Positions 6,480 to 15,148 of a DNA stretch of 29,845 nucleotides are shown here, piece after piece. The notes under the pieces are model-generated. The model had not been told where the DNA came from. It searched no databases and worked only from the letters and a program-made list of their open reading frames with translations. Origin of the DNA: JBFGCA01 sp041567315 (GTDB lineage Bacteria; Acidobacteriota; Thermoanaerobaculia; Multivoradales; JAHEKO01); contig JBFGCA010000052.1 of the NCBI GenBank assembly GCA_041567315.1, forward strand, positions 1-29,845, written 5' to 3'. The stretch's first letter is position 1. Each line of letters opens with the position of its first letter. The translations under genes were made by a program, and so were the position numbers.

Positions 6480-8443
6480 CGCATGGCGACCAGGGTGCGG
6501 TCGTCCTCGGCCGGCCGCCCGCCGGTGTGCCGTTGGACGGCGGTGAGCAGCCGTGTCCGCACCTCGGCTACCCCGGCGGCGGCGCCCGCCAGCGCGGCCT
6601 CCACCCGCCGATAGCCGAACGGCTCGCCGGCCGGGTCGGCGGCCTCGATCAGCCCGTCCGACAGCCACACCACCAGGTCGCCGGCCTCGAGCTCGACCCG
6701 CTGCCGGCCGTAGCTCTCGCCCAGTGCCCCCAGCGGGTTGCCGGGCAGCAGAATCTCGCGCACGGCTCCCTGCCGCAGCAGATAGGTCGGCGGATGGGCG
6801 GCGTTGGTCAGCTCCAGCACTCCGCTCCGGAAGTCGACCACCGCCAGGGTGGCGGTGACGAAGAAGCGGCCCTCCTGCTCCTGGCGGACCATCCGGCTCA
6901 GCCGCCGGAGGATCTCCTCCGGCGGCTTGCCCTCCTCGACCAGGATGACCAGCGCCGCCTTGAGCATCGCCATCCGGAGACCGGTGGGCAGCCCGTGCCC
7001 CGAGACGTCGGCGATCACCACCACCAGCCGGTTCTCGTCCACCCGCAGGATGTCGAAGTAGTCGCCGCCGATCGCCGCGCTGGGCTCGAAGAGGGTGGCG
7101 AACTCGACGGTCTCCGAGCTGGGGATGTCCGAGGGCAACAGGCTCTGCTGCAGGTCGCGCGCGATCTGCAGCTCCTTCTCCAGCACCTCCTTCTGGGCCA
7201 CCGCCGCCACCGAGCGCTCGAGGTTGGCGGCCATCTCGTTGAACGAGCGGTGCAGCTCGCCGACCTGGTCGCGCCGGGTCACTGGGATGCGGGCCGCGAA
7301 GTCGCCGCCGCGCACCGCCTCGGTGGCGCGGCTCAGCCGGTTCACCGCGCGGCTCAGCCCGAGGATCATCAGGAAGGCCATGACGATGGCGACGCCGTAG
7401 ATGCTGCCCAGCAGTCCGGTGACCGCGATCAGGCTGGCCCACACCGCGGTGTCCACCTCGGCCGAGCCCGACAGCAGGTGCCGGGCCACGGTCTGCGGCG
7501 TGGCGTTGAGCGAGGCCGCCATGTAGCCGGCGAGCTGAGCGCCGTCGTCGAGGTCGTGGAGCGGACCCGACAGCTCGGCCCACCACAGCAGCGGCCGGCG
7601 CCAGATCGGGGTCGCCTGGTCCTCGGCCGAGGCCGCCTGCAGCGAGCGCATGGCTTTCGCCGGCAGCAGCGAGAAGGTGCGGCCCGCGAACTGCAGCCGC
7701 ACCACGCCCTGGGTGCGTGGGTCGTCGGCCCGCAGCAGCCGCACCGCGACGTCGCTGCGCGCCGCCAGCGTCTCCTCGAGCCCCCCGTCCGGCCCCCAGT
7801 CGAGCAGCGCCACCACGCCCCAGCGTTCGCGGGCGGCGGCGGCGGCGAGGGTGGGCGAGCCGCCCTCCGGCAGGACGTAGGAGGCCATCGGCAGTCGCTC
7901 GCCGGCGCCGGGCTGCGGCTCGGCCAGCCACCCGGGCCAGGCCTCCGGAAAGCCCTCGTCGCCGCTCAGCCGGCGTCCGTCACGGTAGGCGGCGTAGCGG
8001 AAGCCGCCGGCCGCGGCCGGTGGCAACGGCAGGCCGCGGACCACGTCCTCGAGCTGGGCGCCTGCCGCCAGCTCCAGCTCGCGGTGGACCTCGGCCACCG
8101 CGTCCCGGTAGAGATGGCCCAGGAAATACCCGGCCACCAGGTAGCCGTTGAGCAGCACCAGCAGGGCCAGCATGGGGATCGGCACCGCGCCGATCAGCAG
8201 GTAGGAGAAGGCCAGCCGCCGCCCAACCCGCCACAGGAAGAGCTGGAGCGCCCGCCAGGCGAGCCATAGGGCAACCAGCAGGACGGCGCCCGCCAGCAGA
8301 CCCTTGGTGATCGGCAGGATCAGCGGGAAGTCGAGCGCCAGGCCGGTGAGCAGGACCAGGAAGATGGTGCCGGCCAGGAAGGCCGTCAGCAGGATGAACC
8401 GGCGGAACCAGCGGCGCGGCATGGGAGTCGGGGGCGGGTCCAT
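6413..8443 (-). CDS. Membrane HAMP-domain SpoIIE/RsbU-type serine phosphatase
   Basis: A 676-residue PP2C-like phosphatase anchored in the inner membrane. Three hydrophobic segments lie near the N-terminus (about 14-35, 43-68, 76-105), followed by an extracytoplasmic sensor region to about 325 and a further membrane segment at about 330-352. A HAMP linker follows (about 357-410, SRATEAVRGGDFAARIP), then a short coiled coil with LQIARDLQQSLLP. The PPM/SpoIIE catalytic domain (about 440-660) has GGDYFD (D near 461), IADVSGHG, NAAHPP and LSDGL (D near 594), so the metal-binding acidic residues are retained. Such proteins dephosphorylate anti-sigma-factor antagonists in partner-switching systems, but no antagonist or anti-sigma gene is nearby, so the target is unknown. 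An alternative start, M8 at 8422, is possible. Confidence 0.9.
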   Translation of the reverse strand: MDPPPTPMPRRWFRRFILLTAFLAGTIFLVLLTGLALDFPLILPITKGLLAGAVLLVALWLAWRALQLFLWRVGRRLAFSYLLIGAVPIPMLALLVLLNGYLVAGYFLGHLYRDAVAEVHRELELAAGAQLEDVVRGLPLPPAAAGGFRYAAYRDGRRLSGDEGFPEAWPGWLAEPQPGAGERLPMASYVLPEGGSPTLAAAAARERWGVVALLDWGPDGGLEETLAARSDVAVRLLRADDPRTQGVVRLQFAGRTFSLLPAKAMRSLQAASAEDQATPIWRRPLLWWAELSGPLHDLDDGAQLAGYMAASLNATPQTVARHLLSGSAEVDTAVWASLIAVTGLLGSIYGVAIVMAFLMILGLSRAVNRLSRATEAVRGGDFAARIPVTRRDQVGELHRSFNEMAANLERSVAAVAQKEVLEKELQIARDLQQSLLPSDIPSSETVEFATLFEPSAAIGGDYFDILRVDENRLVVVIADVSGHGLPTGLRMAMLKAALVILVEEGKPPEEILRRLSRMVRQEQEGRFFVTATLAVVDFRSGVLELTNAAHPPTYLLRQGAVREILLPGNPLGALGESYGRQRVELEAGDLVVWLSDGLIEAADPAGEPFGYRRVEAALAGAAAGVAEVRTRLLTAVQRHTGGRPAEDDRTLVAMRYLVPDPEATPAADGGSTPSDA

Positions 8444-8495
8444 TGCCCGCAGGCAACTACGTCGCCTCGGTGGCCGAAGTTCCGGCGGGGACTGC

Positions 8496-8501
8496 TAGAA
8501 T
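8496..8501 (+). promoter_or_regulatory. Putative -10 box (TAGAAT)
   Basis: TAGAAT predicts transcription start at 8508, about 180 bases before the rubrerythrin-like gene. A GTG lies exactly at that position and opens a 70-codon frame (8508-8720) with no recognisable product. A long leader is likelier than a gene there. Otherwise the 8444-8686 gap holds nothing I recognise. Confidence 0.35.
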
Positions 8502-8686
8502 CCGCCGGTGCCGGCCGGGCGGTGTCGGGGCCCGCGGCGTTCGATCTTACGCCGGCCCGGCCGATCGCAGGCGGCGGGTGCCCGCGAGCGCCGCCGCTCA
8601 CCGGAGCTTCCCCCGGCCTCCGCCGGCCACCACCGTCCACCGACCCCGTCCCGATCACCGTCCGCCGACCGAACTGGAGGAGCGCC

Positions 8687-9076
8687 GTGTCGCGACTGCC
8701 CCGCGCCCAGGAGCACCTGAAGACCGGCTTCACCGCCGAGGCGGTGAGCGCCGCCTGTTTCCGCGCCTACGCCGACCGGGCCGAGAGGGAAGGACGCGCC
8801 GAGCTGGCCGGCCGCTGGCGGCAGCTGGCGGCCGACAAGGACCGGCTGGCGGTGCTCCAGCTCGAGGCGGCGGGCCAGGCCAGGCCGGGCGGCGAGGCGG
8901 TGCGCGCGGCGCTGGCCGAGGAGCGCTACGAGATCGACGTGCTCTATCCCAAGATGATGGGCGAGGTGGACGCCGAGACCGCCGCCGTTTTCGAGCAGGT
9001 GGTCGCGGCCCAGCGCCGGCACGCCGAGGCGCTCGAGGAGCTGCGGCGGGCCCAGCAGGCGGCCGGTCACGGCTGA
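8687..9076 (+). CDS. Rubrerythrin-like (ferritin-fold) protein with degenerate metal site
   Basis: A 129-residue, mostly helical protein. The GTG at 8687 has a good ribosome-binding site (GGAGGAG, 8677-8683). The pattern HLKTGFTAEAVSAACFRAYADRAEREG resembles the first rubrerythrin helix (residues about 10-36), and YEIDVLYPKM (about 78-87) resembles the family's second half, where YE and YP are typical. Several expected iron ligands are changed: the usual ExxH of helix 2 reads DKDRLA here, and the last ExxH reads QRRH. There is no C-terminal rubredoxin domain. A diiron centre is therefore doubtful, and the function may be structural or lost. It lies 80 bases upstream of nuoB on the same strand. 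Confidence 0.65.
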   Translation: MSRLPRAQEHLKTGFTAEAVSAACFRAYADRAEREGRAELAGRWRQLAADKDRLAVLQLEAAGQARPGGEAVRAALAEERYEIDVLYPKMMGEVDAETAAVFEQVVAAQRRHAEALEELRRAQQAAGHG

Positions 9077-9156
9077 GCAGCGGGGCGGCTCGCTGTGGTA
9101 GGGTCACCAAGGTCGCTCGGGAGCCCTCCGTCGCGGCCCCCCGCCGACAGACCGCG

Positions 9157-9684
<528 letters not shown>

Positions 9685-11355
9685 ACGCTACCCCGCGGGC
9701 AGCATCGAGCCACTCGAGGGGCTGGACCAGCCCACCTGGGTGGTGCGGCGCGAGGTGCTCGGCGAGCTGGCGCGGGAGCTGCGGGACGCTCCCGAGACCC
9801 GCTTCGACCTGCTGCTCGACCTCTGCGGTGCCGACTTCCCGGAGCGCGACGAGCGCTTCGAGGCGGTCTACCATCTCTACTCGCTGAGCCGCGGCGAGCG
9901 GCTGCGCCTCAAGGTGCCGGTCGGCGAGGCCGACCCGGTGCTGCCGTCGCTGATCGGGGTGTGGAAGGCCGCCGACTGGTTCGAGCGCGAGGCCTACGAC
10001 ATGTTCGGGCTGCGCTTCGAGGGCCACCCCAACCTGCGCCGGATCCTCACCCACGAGGCCTTCCAGGGGCACCCGCTGCGCAAGGACTACGACCCGGCGC
10101 GACGCTGGATCCTGACCGAGGACAAGATCTACCGGCCGCAGCCGCGCCCGCCGGCTGGCGACGGTGGCGGCGCCGACGGCGGCGACGACCTGTTCGAGCG
10201 CCTGACCGTCAACATCGGGCCCTCGCACCCGGCCATGCACGGCACCTTCCGGCTGGTGGCCACCCTCGACGGCGAGCGGATCGCCGCCAGCGAGGTCGAG
10301 ATCGGCTATCTCCACCGCTGCTTCGAGAAGATGGCCGAGACCCACACCTGGCAGCAGGTCATCCCCTACACCGACCGCCTCAACTACTGCTCGTCGTTCA
10401 TCAACAACGTCGGCTACTGCCGGACGGTGGAGCAGATGCTCGGGGTCGAGGCGCCGCCGCGGGCGGTGTGGGCGCGCACCATCCTGTCGGAGTTCTCGCG
10501 GATCATGGACCACTGCGTCGCCAACGGCTCGACGCTGGTCGACGCCGGGGCGCTGACCAACTTCTGGTACATGTTCCAGCCGCGCGAGGAGATCTACGGG
10601 CTGCTGGAGGCCTGCTCGGGGGCGCGGCTGACGGTGGCCTACTGCCGGATCGGCGGGCTGGCCGCCGACCTGCCGCCCGACTTCGAGCCGCGCTGCCGGC
10701 GGCTGCTGGAGGTCGTCCCCACCTTCGTGGACGACGTCGACCGGCTGGTGACCCGCAACCGCATCTGGCTCGACCGGTCGGTCGGAGTGGCCGCGATCTC
10801 CGGCGAGGAGGCGGTCAACTGGGGCTGGACCGGACCCTGTCTGCGCGCCTCCGGCGTCGGCTACGACGTCCGCAAGGCCCATCCCTACGACCTCTACGAC
10901 GAGGTCGACTGGGAGGTGCCGGTCTACCACGGCGGCGACGTCTACGACCGCTACCGGGTGCGGATGGCCGAGATCCGGCAGTCGCTGCGAATAATCGAGC
11001 AGCTGCTCGACCGCGGTATGCCGGAGGGCCCGTTCATCGTCGACGATCCGCACGTCGCGCTGCCCCCCAAGGAGGCCGCCTACAATCAGATGGAGGCGAT
11101 GATCTACCACTTCAAGCTGATCATGGACGGCATCCAGGTGCCGGCGGGGGAGCGCTACTCGATGGTCGAGGGGGCCAACGGCGAGCTCGGCTTCTACGTG
11201 GTGAGCGACGGCTCGGGGCATCCCTACCGAATAAAAGTGCGGCCGCCGTGCTTCCCGATCTTCTCGACCTTCCCGCAGCTCATCAACGGCGGCTCGGTCT
11301 CCGACGCCATCGTCACGCTGGGCGGGCTCAACGTCATCGCCGGGGAGCTCGAGCG

Positions 11356-12024
11356 ATGAGCCGCCGCGCCGCGTCGCCGCCGCCCGCCACGCCGCCGGGC
11401 CGCGTCGAGCCCTACCGCTACAGCCTCGCCGAGCGGCTCTACCTGCCGCTGCTGACCGGGCTATGGATCACCCTCAAGCACTTCGTCCGCAACCTGCTGC
11501 GCGGCGGCCGCAACAACTACACCATCCAGTACCCGGAGGAGCGCCGCGCCTACTCCCACCGCTTCCGCGGCCACCACATCCTGACCAGCCGTCCGGACGG
11601 CTCGCTGCGCTGCGTGGCCTGCTTCCTGTGCGCCACCGCCTGCCCGGCCGACTGCATCCACATCGAGGCCGGCGAGCATCCCGACGTCAACGTCGAGAAG
11701 TATCCGCTGGTCTACGACATCGACATGCTGCGCTGCGTCTTCTGTGGCTACTGTGTCGACGCCTGCCCGGAAGAGGCCATCATCATGAGCAACAACTACG
11801 ACATGGCCTACTTCAACCGCGCCCAGTCGGTGGTCGGCAAGGAGGTCCTGCAGCGGCCCTACGCCCTGGACGCCTCGCGGCTCGGCTACCGGCCTCACTA
11901 CCCCGAGGAGGAGGCCCAGCGGGCGCGCCTGCGGGCCGGGGTGGTCGACCTGGTCGAGGAGGCGCGGCGCCGGCACCGGGAGGCCCCGCGGCCGCCCCCC
12001 GAGGCGGCGGGCGCCGGGGCGTGA
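11356..12024 (+). CDS. nuoI: NADH-quinone oxidoreductase subunit I (2x[4Fe-4S] ferredoxin-like)
   Basis: A 222-residue complex I subunit carrying clusters N6a and N6b, which pass electrons to N2 in NuoB. Two CxxCxxCxxxCP motifs are intact: CVACFLCATACP and CVFCGYCVDACP (about residues 91-140). An N-terminal amphipathic stretch (GLWITLKHFVRNLL) matches the family. The N-terminal roughly 25 residues are Pro/Ala/Arg-rich and the C-terminal tail is charged. The start overlaps the nuoCD stop (ATGA). It is the last nuo gene here; nuoA, E-H and J-N are not in the window, so the complex I genes are split across the genome. Confidence 0.95.
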   Translation: MSRRAASPPPATPPGRVEPYRYSLAERLYLPLLTGLWITLKHFVRNLLRGGRNNYTIQYPEERRAYSHRFRGHHILTSRPDGSLRCVACFLCATACPADCIHIEAGEHPDVNVEKYPLVYDIDMLRCVFCGYCVDACPEEAIIMSNNYDMAYFNRAQSVVGKEVLQRPYALDASRLGYRPHYPEEEAQRARLRAGVVDLVEEARRRHREAPRPPPEAAGAGA

Positions 12025-12030
12025 GTCTGG

Positions 12031-12036
12031 TACAAT
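12031..12036 (+). promoter_or_regulatory. Putative -10 box (TACAAT) for korAB
   Basis: TACAAT lies 7 bases after the nuoI stop and predicts transcription start at about 12041-12043. No good -35 box is visible. If used, the korAB message would begin with the structured leader at 12042-12135. Confidence 0.4.
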
Positions 12037-12041
12037 CCGCG

Positions 12042-12135
12042 ACGTCCGGGCTGCCCGCCCGGTTCCTAGAGGTGGCTGTCAGCCCAACGAACCTGCCTAG
12101 CCCTGCGGGCTAGGCTTTTCTTTTCAGCGAGGACG
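12042..12135 (+). promoter_or_regulatory. Structured korA leader with possible terminator/antiterminator switch
   Basis: Hairpin options visible by eye are P1 CCGGGC (12046-12051) with GCCCGG (12057-12062); P2 GGTTC (12061-12065) with GAACC (12089-12093), enclosing GGCT-GTC-AGCC (12074-12084); and the terminator at 12095-12115. An alternative stem pairs CTAGAGGT (12066-12073) with ACCT-GC-CTAG (12091-12100) and would occupy the 5' arm of the terminator. P1 competes with P2, and P2 competes with the alternative stem. This is the logic of an attenuator or riboswitch, but GC-rich DNA folds easily and I recognise no known riboswitch class. A simple terminator for nuoBCDI is the plainer reading. 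Confidence 0.4.
12095..12125 (+). terminator. Rho-independent terminator between nuoI and korA
   Basis: A perfect 9-bp stem, GCCTAGCCC (12095-12103) and GGGCTAGGC (12107-12115) around a TGC loop, is followed by TTTTCTTTTC. It is the clearest intrinsic terminator in the window and lies only 11 bases before the korA start codon. Confidence 0.88.
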
Positions 12136-14022
12136 ATGACTACTACCGTCAAGGACGAAGCGCCCCGCCAGGGACGCCAGATCAGCCGCCAGAAGGTCGA
12201 CGAGGTCGTCATCCGCTTCGCCGGCGACTCCGGCGACGGCATGCAGCTGACCGGCGGCCAGTTCACCAGCACCTCGGCGCTGGTCGGCAACGACCTGGCG
12301 ACGTTGCCCGACTTCCCGGCCGAGATCCGCGCCCCCCAGGGGACCCTGCCCGGGGTCTCCGCCTTCCAGGTGCGGATCGCCGACTACGACATCCACACCC
12401 CGGGCGACGCCCCCGACGTGCTGGTCACCATGAACCCGGCGGCGCTCAAGAAGTCGCTGCCCGACCTGCGCTCGGACGGCGTCATCATCGCCAACACCGG
12501 CGAGTTCAACGCCCGCAACCTCAAGAAGGCGGGCTACGAGAGCAACCCGCTCGAGGACGGCAGCCTCTCCGGTTACCGGCTCTACACGGCGGATATCTCG
12601 GCGATGACCCGGCGGGCGCTGGAGGACAGCCCGCTCGACTTCAAGTCGCGCGACCGCTGCAAGAACTTCTTTGCCCTGGGGATGATCTACTGGCTCTACA
12701 GCCGGCCGCTGGAGACCACCATCGGCTGGCTCGAGCAGAAGTTCAGGAAACGGCCCGAGATCGCCGACGCCAACATCCGGGCACTCAAGGCGGGCTACAA
12801 CTTCTGCGACATCACCGACGCCTTCCAGGTGCGCTACGAGGTGGAGCCGGCGCGGCTCGCCCCCGGGGTCTACCGCAACGTGATGGGCAACTCGGCGCTG
12901 GCCCTGGGTCTGGTGGCGGCCAGCCGGCGCAGCGGCCTGCCGCTGTTCCTGGGCTCCTACCCGATCACCCCGGCCAGCGACGTGCTCCACGAGCTGTCGC
13001 GCTTCAAGAACTACGGGGTGACGACCTTCCAGGCCGAGGACGAGATCGCCGCCGTCTCTGCCGCCATCGGCGCCGCCTTCGGTGGCGCGCTGGGGGTGAC
13101 CACCACCAGCGGTCCGGGGCTGGCGCTCAAGTCGGAGGCCATCAACCTGGCGCTGATGGTCGAGCTGCCGCTGGTGGTCTGCAACGTCCAGCGCGGCGGG
13201 CCGTCGACCGGGCTGCCCACCAAGACCGAGCAGGCGGATCTGCTGCAGGCCATGTTCGGTCGCAACAGCGACTCGCCGCTGCCGGTGATCGCCGCCTCCT
13301 CGCCGGCCGACTGCTTCGAGTCGATCATGGAGGCCTGCCGCGTCGCCGTCCGCTACATGGTGCCGGTGCTGTTCCTGTCCGACGGCTACATCGCCAACGG
13401 CTCCGAGCCCTGGCTGCTGCCCAAGATCGAAGATCTGCCCGACCTCCGGGTGGACTTCTGGAGCGACGCCGAGAGCTTCCAGCCCTACCGGCGCGATGAG
13501 GAGACCCTGGCGCGGCCGTGGGCGGTCCCCGGGGTGGCCGGCATGGAGCACCGGATCGGCGGGCTGGAGAAGGAGGACGTCACCGGCAACGTCTCCTACG
13601 ACCCGCACAACCACGAGAAGATGACCTGGCTGCGGGCCGAGAAGGTGGCGCGGGTGGCCCGCGAGATCCCCGAGCTCGAGGTCCACGGCGACCAGGAGGG
13701 CGACCTGCTGGTGCTGGGGTGGGGGAGCACCCTGGGCTGCATCACCGGCGGCGTCGGCATGGCCCGCCGCGACGGCTACAAGGTCGGCCGCGCCCACCTG
13801 CGCTGGATCAATCCGTTTCCCCGCAACCTCGGCGAGGTCCTCGACCGCTTCCAGCGGGTGCTGATCCCCGAGATGAACACCGGCCAGCTCTCGCTGCTGA
13901 TCCGGGCGCGCTATCTCAAGGACGCGATCTCCTACACCAAGATTCAGGGCCGACCCTTCTTCCGGGTCGAGATCTACGAGAAAATCCGCCAGATCCTGGG
14001 GTCCAAGAGCGATGTCAACTGA
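12136..14022 (+). CDS. korA: 2-oxoacid (2-oxoglutarate):ferredoxin oxidoreductase, fused gamma-alpha subunit
   Basis: A 628-residue subunit that, with KorB, oxidatively decarboxylates a 2-oxoacid to acyl-CoA while reducing ferredoxin. The N-terminal gamma domain (about 22-215, RFAGDSGDGMQLTGG) is fused to the alpha domain (about 235-600). The alpha domain carries the family motif YPITPAS (275-281) and then FQAEDEIAAV and TTTSGPG. This gamma-alpha fusion with a separate beta is the two-subunit form common in 2-oxoglutarate oxidoreductases; pyruvate or another 2-oxoacid cannot be excluded from sequence alone. A weak GAGGA lies just before ATG 12136. The gene follows a structured leader and terminator and overlaps korB by 11 bases. 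Confidence 0.92.
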   Translation: MTTTVKDEAPRQGRQISRQKVDEVVIRFAGDSGDGMQLTGGQFTSTSALVGNDLATLPDFPAEIRAPQGTLPGVSAFQVRIADYDIHTPGDAPDVLVTMNPAALKKSLPDLRSDGVIIANTGEFNARNLKKAGYESNPLEDGSLSGYRLYTADISAMTRRALEDSPLDFKSRDRCKNFFALGMIYWLYSRPLETTIGWLEQKFRKRPEIADANIRALKAGYNFCDITDAFQVRYEVEPARLAPGVYRNVMGNSALALGLVAASRRSGLPLFLGSYPITPASDVLHELSRFKNYGVTTFQAEDEIAAVSAAIGAAFGGALGVTTTSGPGLALKSEAINLALMVELPLVVCNVQRGGPSTGLPTKTEQADLLQAMFGRNSDSPLPVIAASSPADCFESIMEACRVAVRYMVPVLFLSDGYIANGSEPWLLPKIEDLPDLRVDFWSDAESFQPYRRDEETLARPWAVPGVAGMEHRIGGLEKEDVTGNVSYDPHNHEKMTWLRAEKVARVAREIPELEVHGDQEGDLLVLGWGSTLGCITGGVGMARRDGYKVGRAHLRWINPFPRNLGEVLDRFQRVLIPEMNTGQLSLLIRARYLKDAISYTKIQGRPFFRVEIYEKIRQILGSKSDVN

Positions 14023-15067
14023 AGCCGAGCAGCAGGTCCTCACCAAGAAAGACTTCCAGTCCGACCAGGAGGTGCGCTGGTGCCCCGGTTGCGGGGACTA
14101 CGCGGTCCTGTCGGCGGTGCAGACGGTGTTCCCCGAGCTGGGGGTGCCGCGCGAGAAGTTCGTGGTCATCTCGGGCATCGGCTGCTCGAGCCGGTTCCCG
14201 TACTACGTCGACACCTACGGCTTCCACTCGATCCACGGCCGGGCGCCGGCCATCGCCACCGGGCTCAAGGTGGCGCGGCCCGAGCTCGAGGTGTGGATCG
14301 CCACCGGCGACGGCGACGCCATGTCGATCGGCGGCAACCACCTGATCCACACCCTGCGCCGCAACGTCGGCGTCAAGATCCTGATGTTCAACAACCGGAT
14401 CTACGGGCTGACCAAGGGCCAGTACTCGCCGACCAGCGAGGTCGGCAAGCGCACCAAGTCCACCCCCTTCGGGTCGGTCGACAACCCTTTCAACCCGCTG
14501 TCGTTGGCGATCGGCTCGAGCGCCACCTTCGTCGCCCGCAGCGTCGACATCTACCAGCCCCACCTGCGCGAAGTGCTGCGGCGCGCCGCCGCCCACCGCG
14601 GCTCGGCCTTTATCGAGGTCTACCAGAACTGCAACATCTTCAACGACCGTGCCTTCGCCTACATGACCGACAAGGAAGCGCGCGACGACGGCGCCGTCTA
14701 CCTCGAGCACGGCCAGCCGCTGGTGTTCGGCAAGGACAAGAGCCGCGGCATCCGGCTCAACGGCACCAAGCTCGAGGTGGTCGAGCTGGGCCACGGCGTC
14801 GGCGCCGAGGACTGCCTGGTCTGGGACGAGACCGACCCCAACCCGGCGGTGGCGTTCATGGCGGCGCAGATGGGGCCGCCCGGCTTCCCGACCCCGCTCG
14901 GCGTCCTCCGGGCGGTTGAGGAGCCGGTGTACGAGGACGGGGTGGTCGGCCAGATCCAGCACGAGATCGAGGCCAGCGGCGAGGGCACCCTCGAGGACCT
15001 CATCTACTCCGACGAGCTGTGGACCGTCGGCGCCGACGGCAAGGTCTCGAGCGGCGCCGGCGCCTGA
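14012..15067 (+). CDS. korB: 2-oxoacid (2-oxoglutarate):ferredoxin oxidoreductase, beta subunit
   Basis: A 351-residue subunit that binds thiamine diphosphate and one [4Fe-4S] cluster. The cluster cysteines include WCPGCGDY (C24, C27), C58 (GIGCSS) and one in YQNCNIF (about 206). The ThDP/Mg motif starts at GDGDAMSIGGNH (99-110) and continues to NNRIYGLTKGQ (127-137), a sequence typical of the 2-oxoglutarate/2-oxoacid KorB group. The start lies inside the end of korA (11-base overlap), so translation is probably coupled. No ferredoxin gene is adjacent. Confidence 0.93.
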   Translation: MSTEAEQQVLTKKDFQSDQEVRWCPGCGDYAVLSAVQTVFPELGVPREKFVVISGIGCSSRFPYYVDTYGFHSIHGRAPAIATGLKVARPELEVWIATGDGDAMSIGGNHLIHTLRRNVGVKILMFNNRIYGLTKGQYSPTSEVGKRTKSTPFGSVDNPFNPLSLAIGSSATFVARSVDIYQPHLREVLRRAAAHRGSAFIEVYQNCNIFNDRAFAYMTDKEARDDGAVYLEHGQPLVFGKDKSRGIRLNGTKLEVVELGHGVGAEDCLVWDETDPNPAVAFMAAQMGPPGFPTPLGVLRAVEEPVYEDGVVGQIQHEIEASGEGTLEDLIYSDELWTVGADGKVSSGAGA

Positions 15068-15148
15068 CCCCGGCTTGCCGGCGGCCGCCGGCCGGCCTGC
15101 GGTGATCGAGCGGCCACCGTCGGCGCTGCCGCCGGGCGGCGTGGGGCG

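Noticed and set aside
5745..7931. A 728-codon open frame on the minus strand
   Set aside because: It overlaps the lytic transglycosylase on one side and the SpoIIE-type phosphatase in another frame; both of those have intact catalytic motifs, and this product has none.
8508..8720. A 70-codon GTG frame at a predicted transcription start
   Set aside because: The spacing to TAGAAT is suggestive, but the product is Arg/Pro-rich, has no recognisable domain, and overlaps the better-supported gene at 8687.
12046..12115. A known riboswitch (TPP, SAM, glycine, cobalamin) or SRP/6S RNA before korA
   Set aside because: None of the conserved core sequences of those families that I know is present, so only a generic structured leader is claimed.
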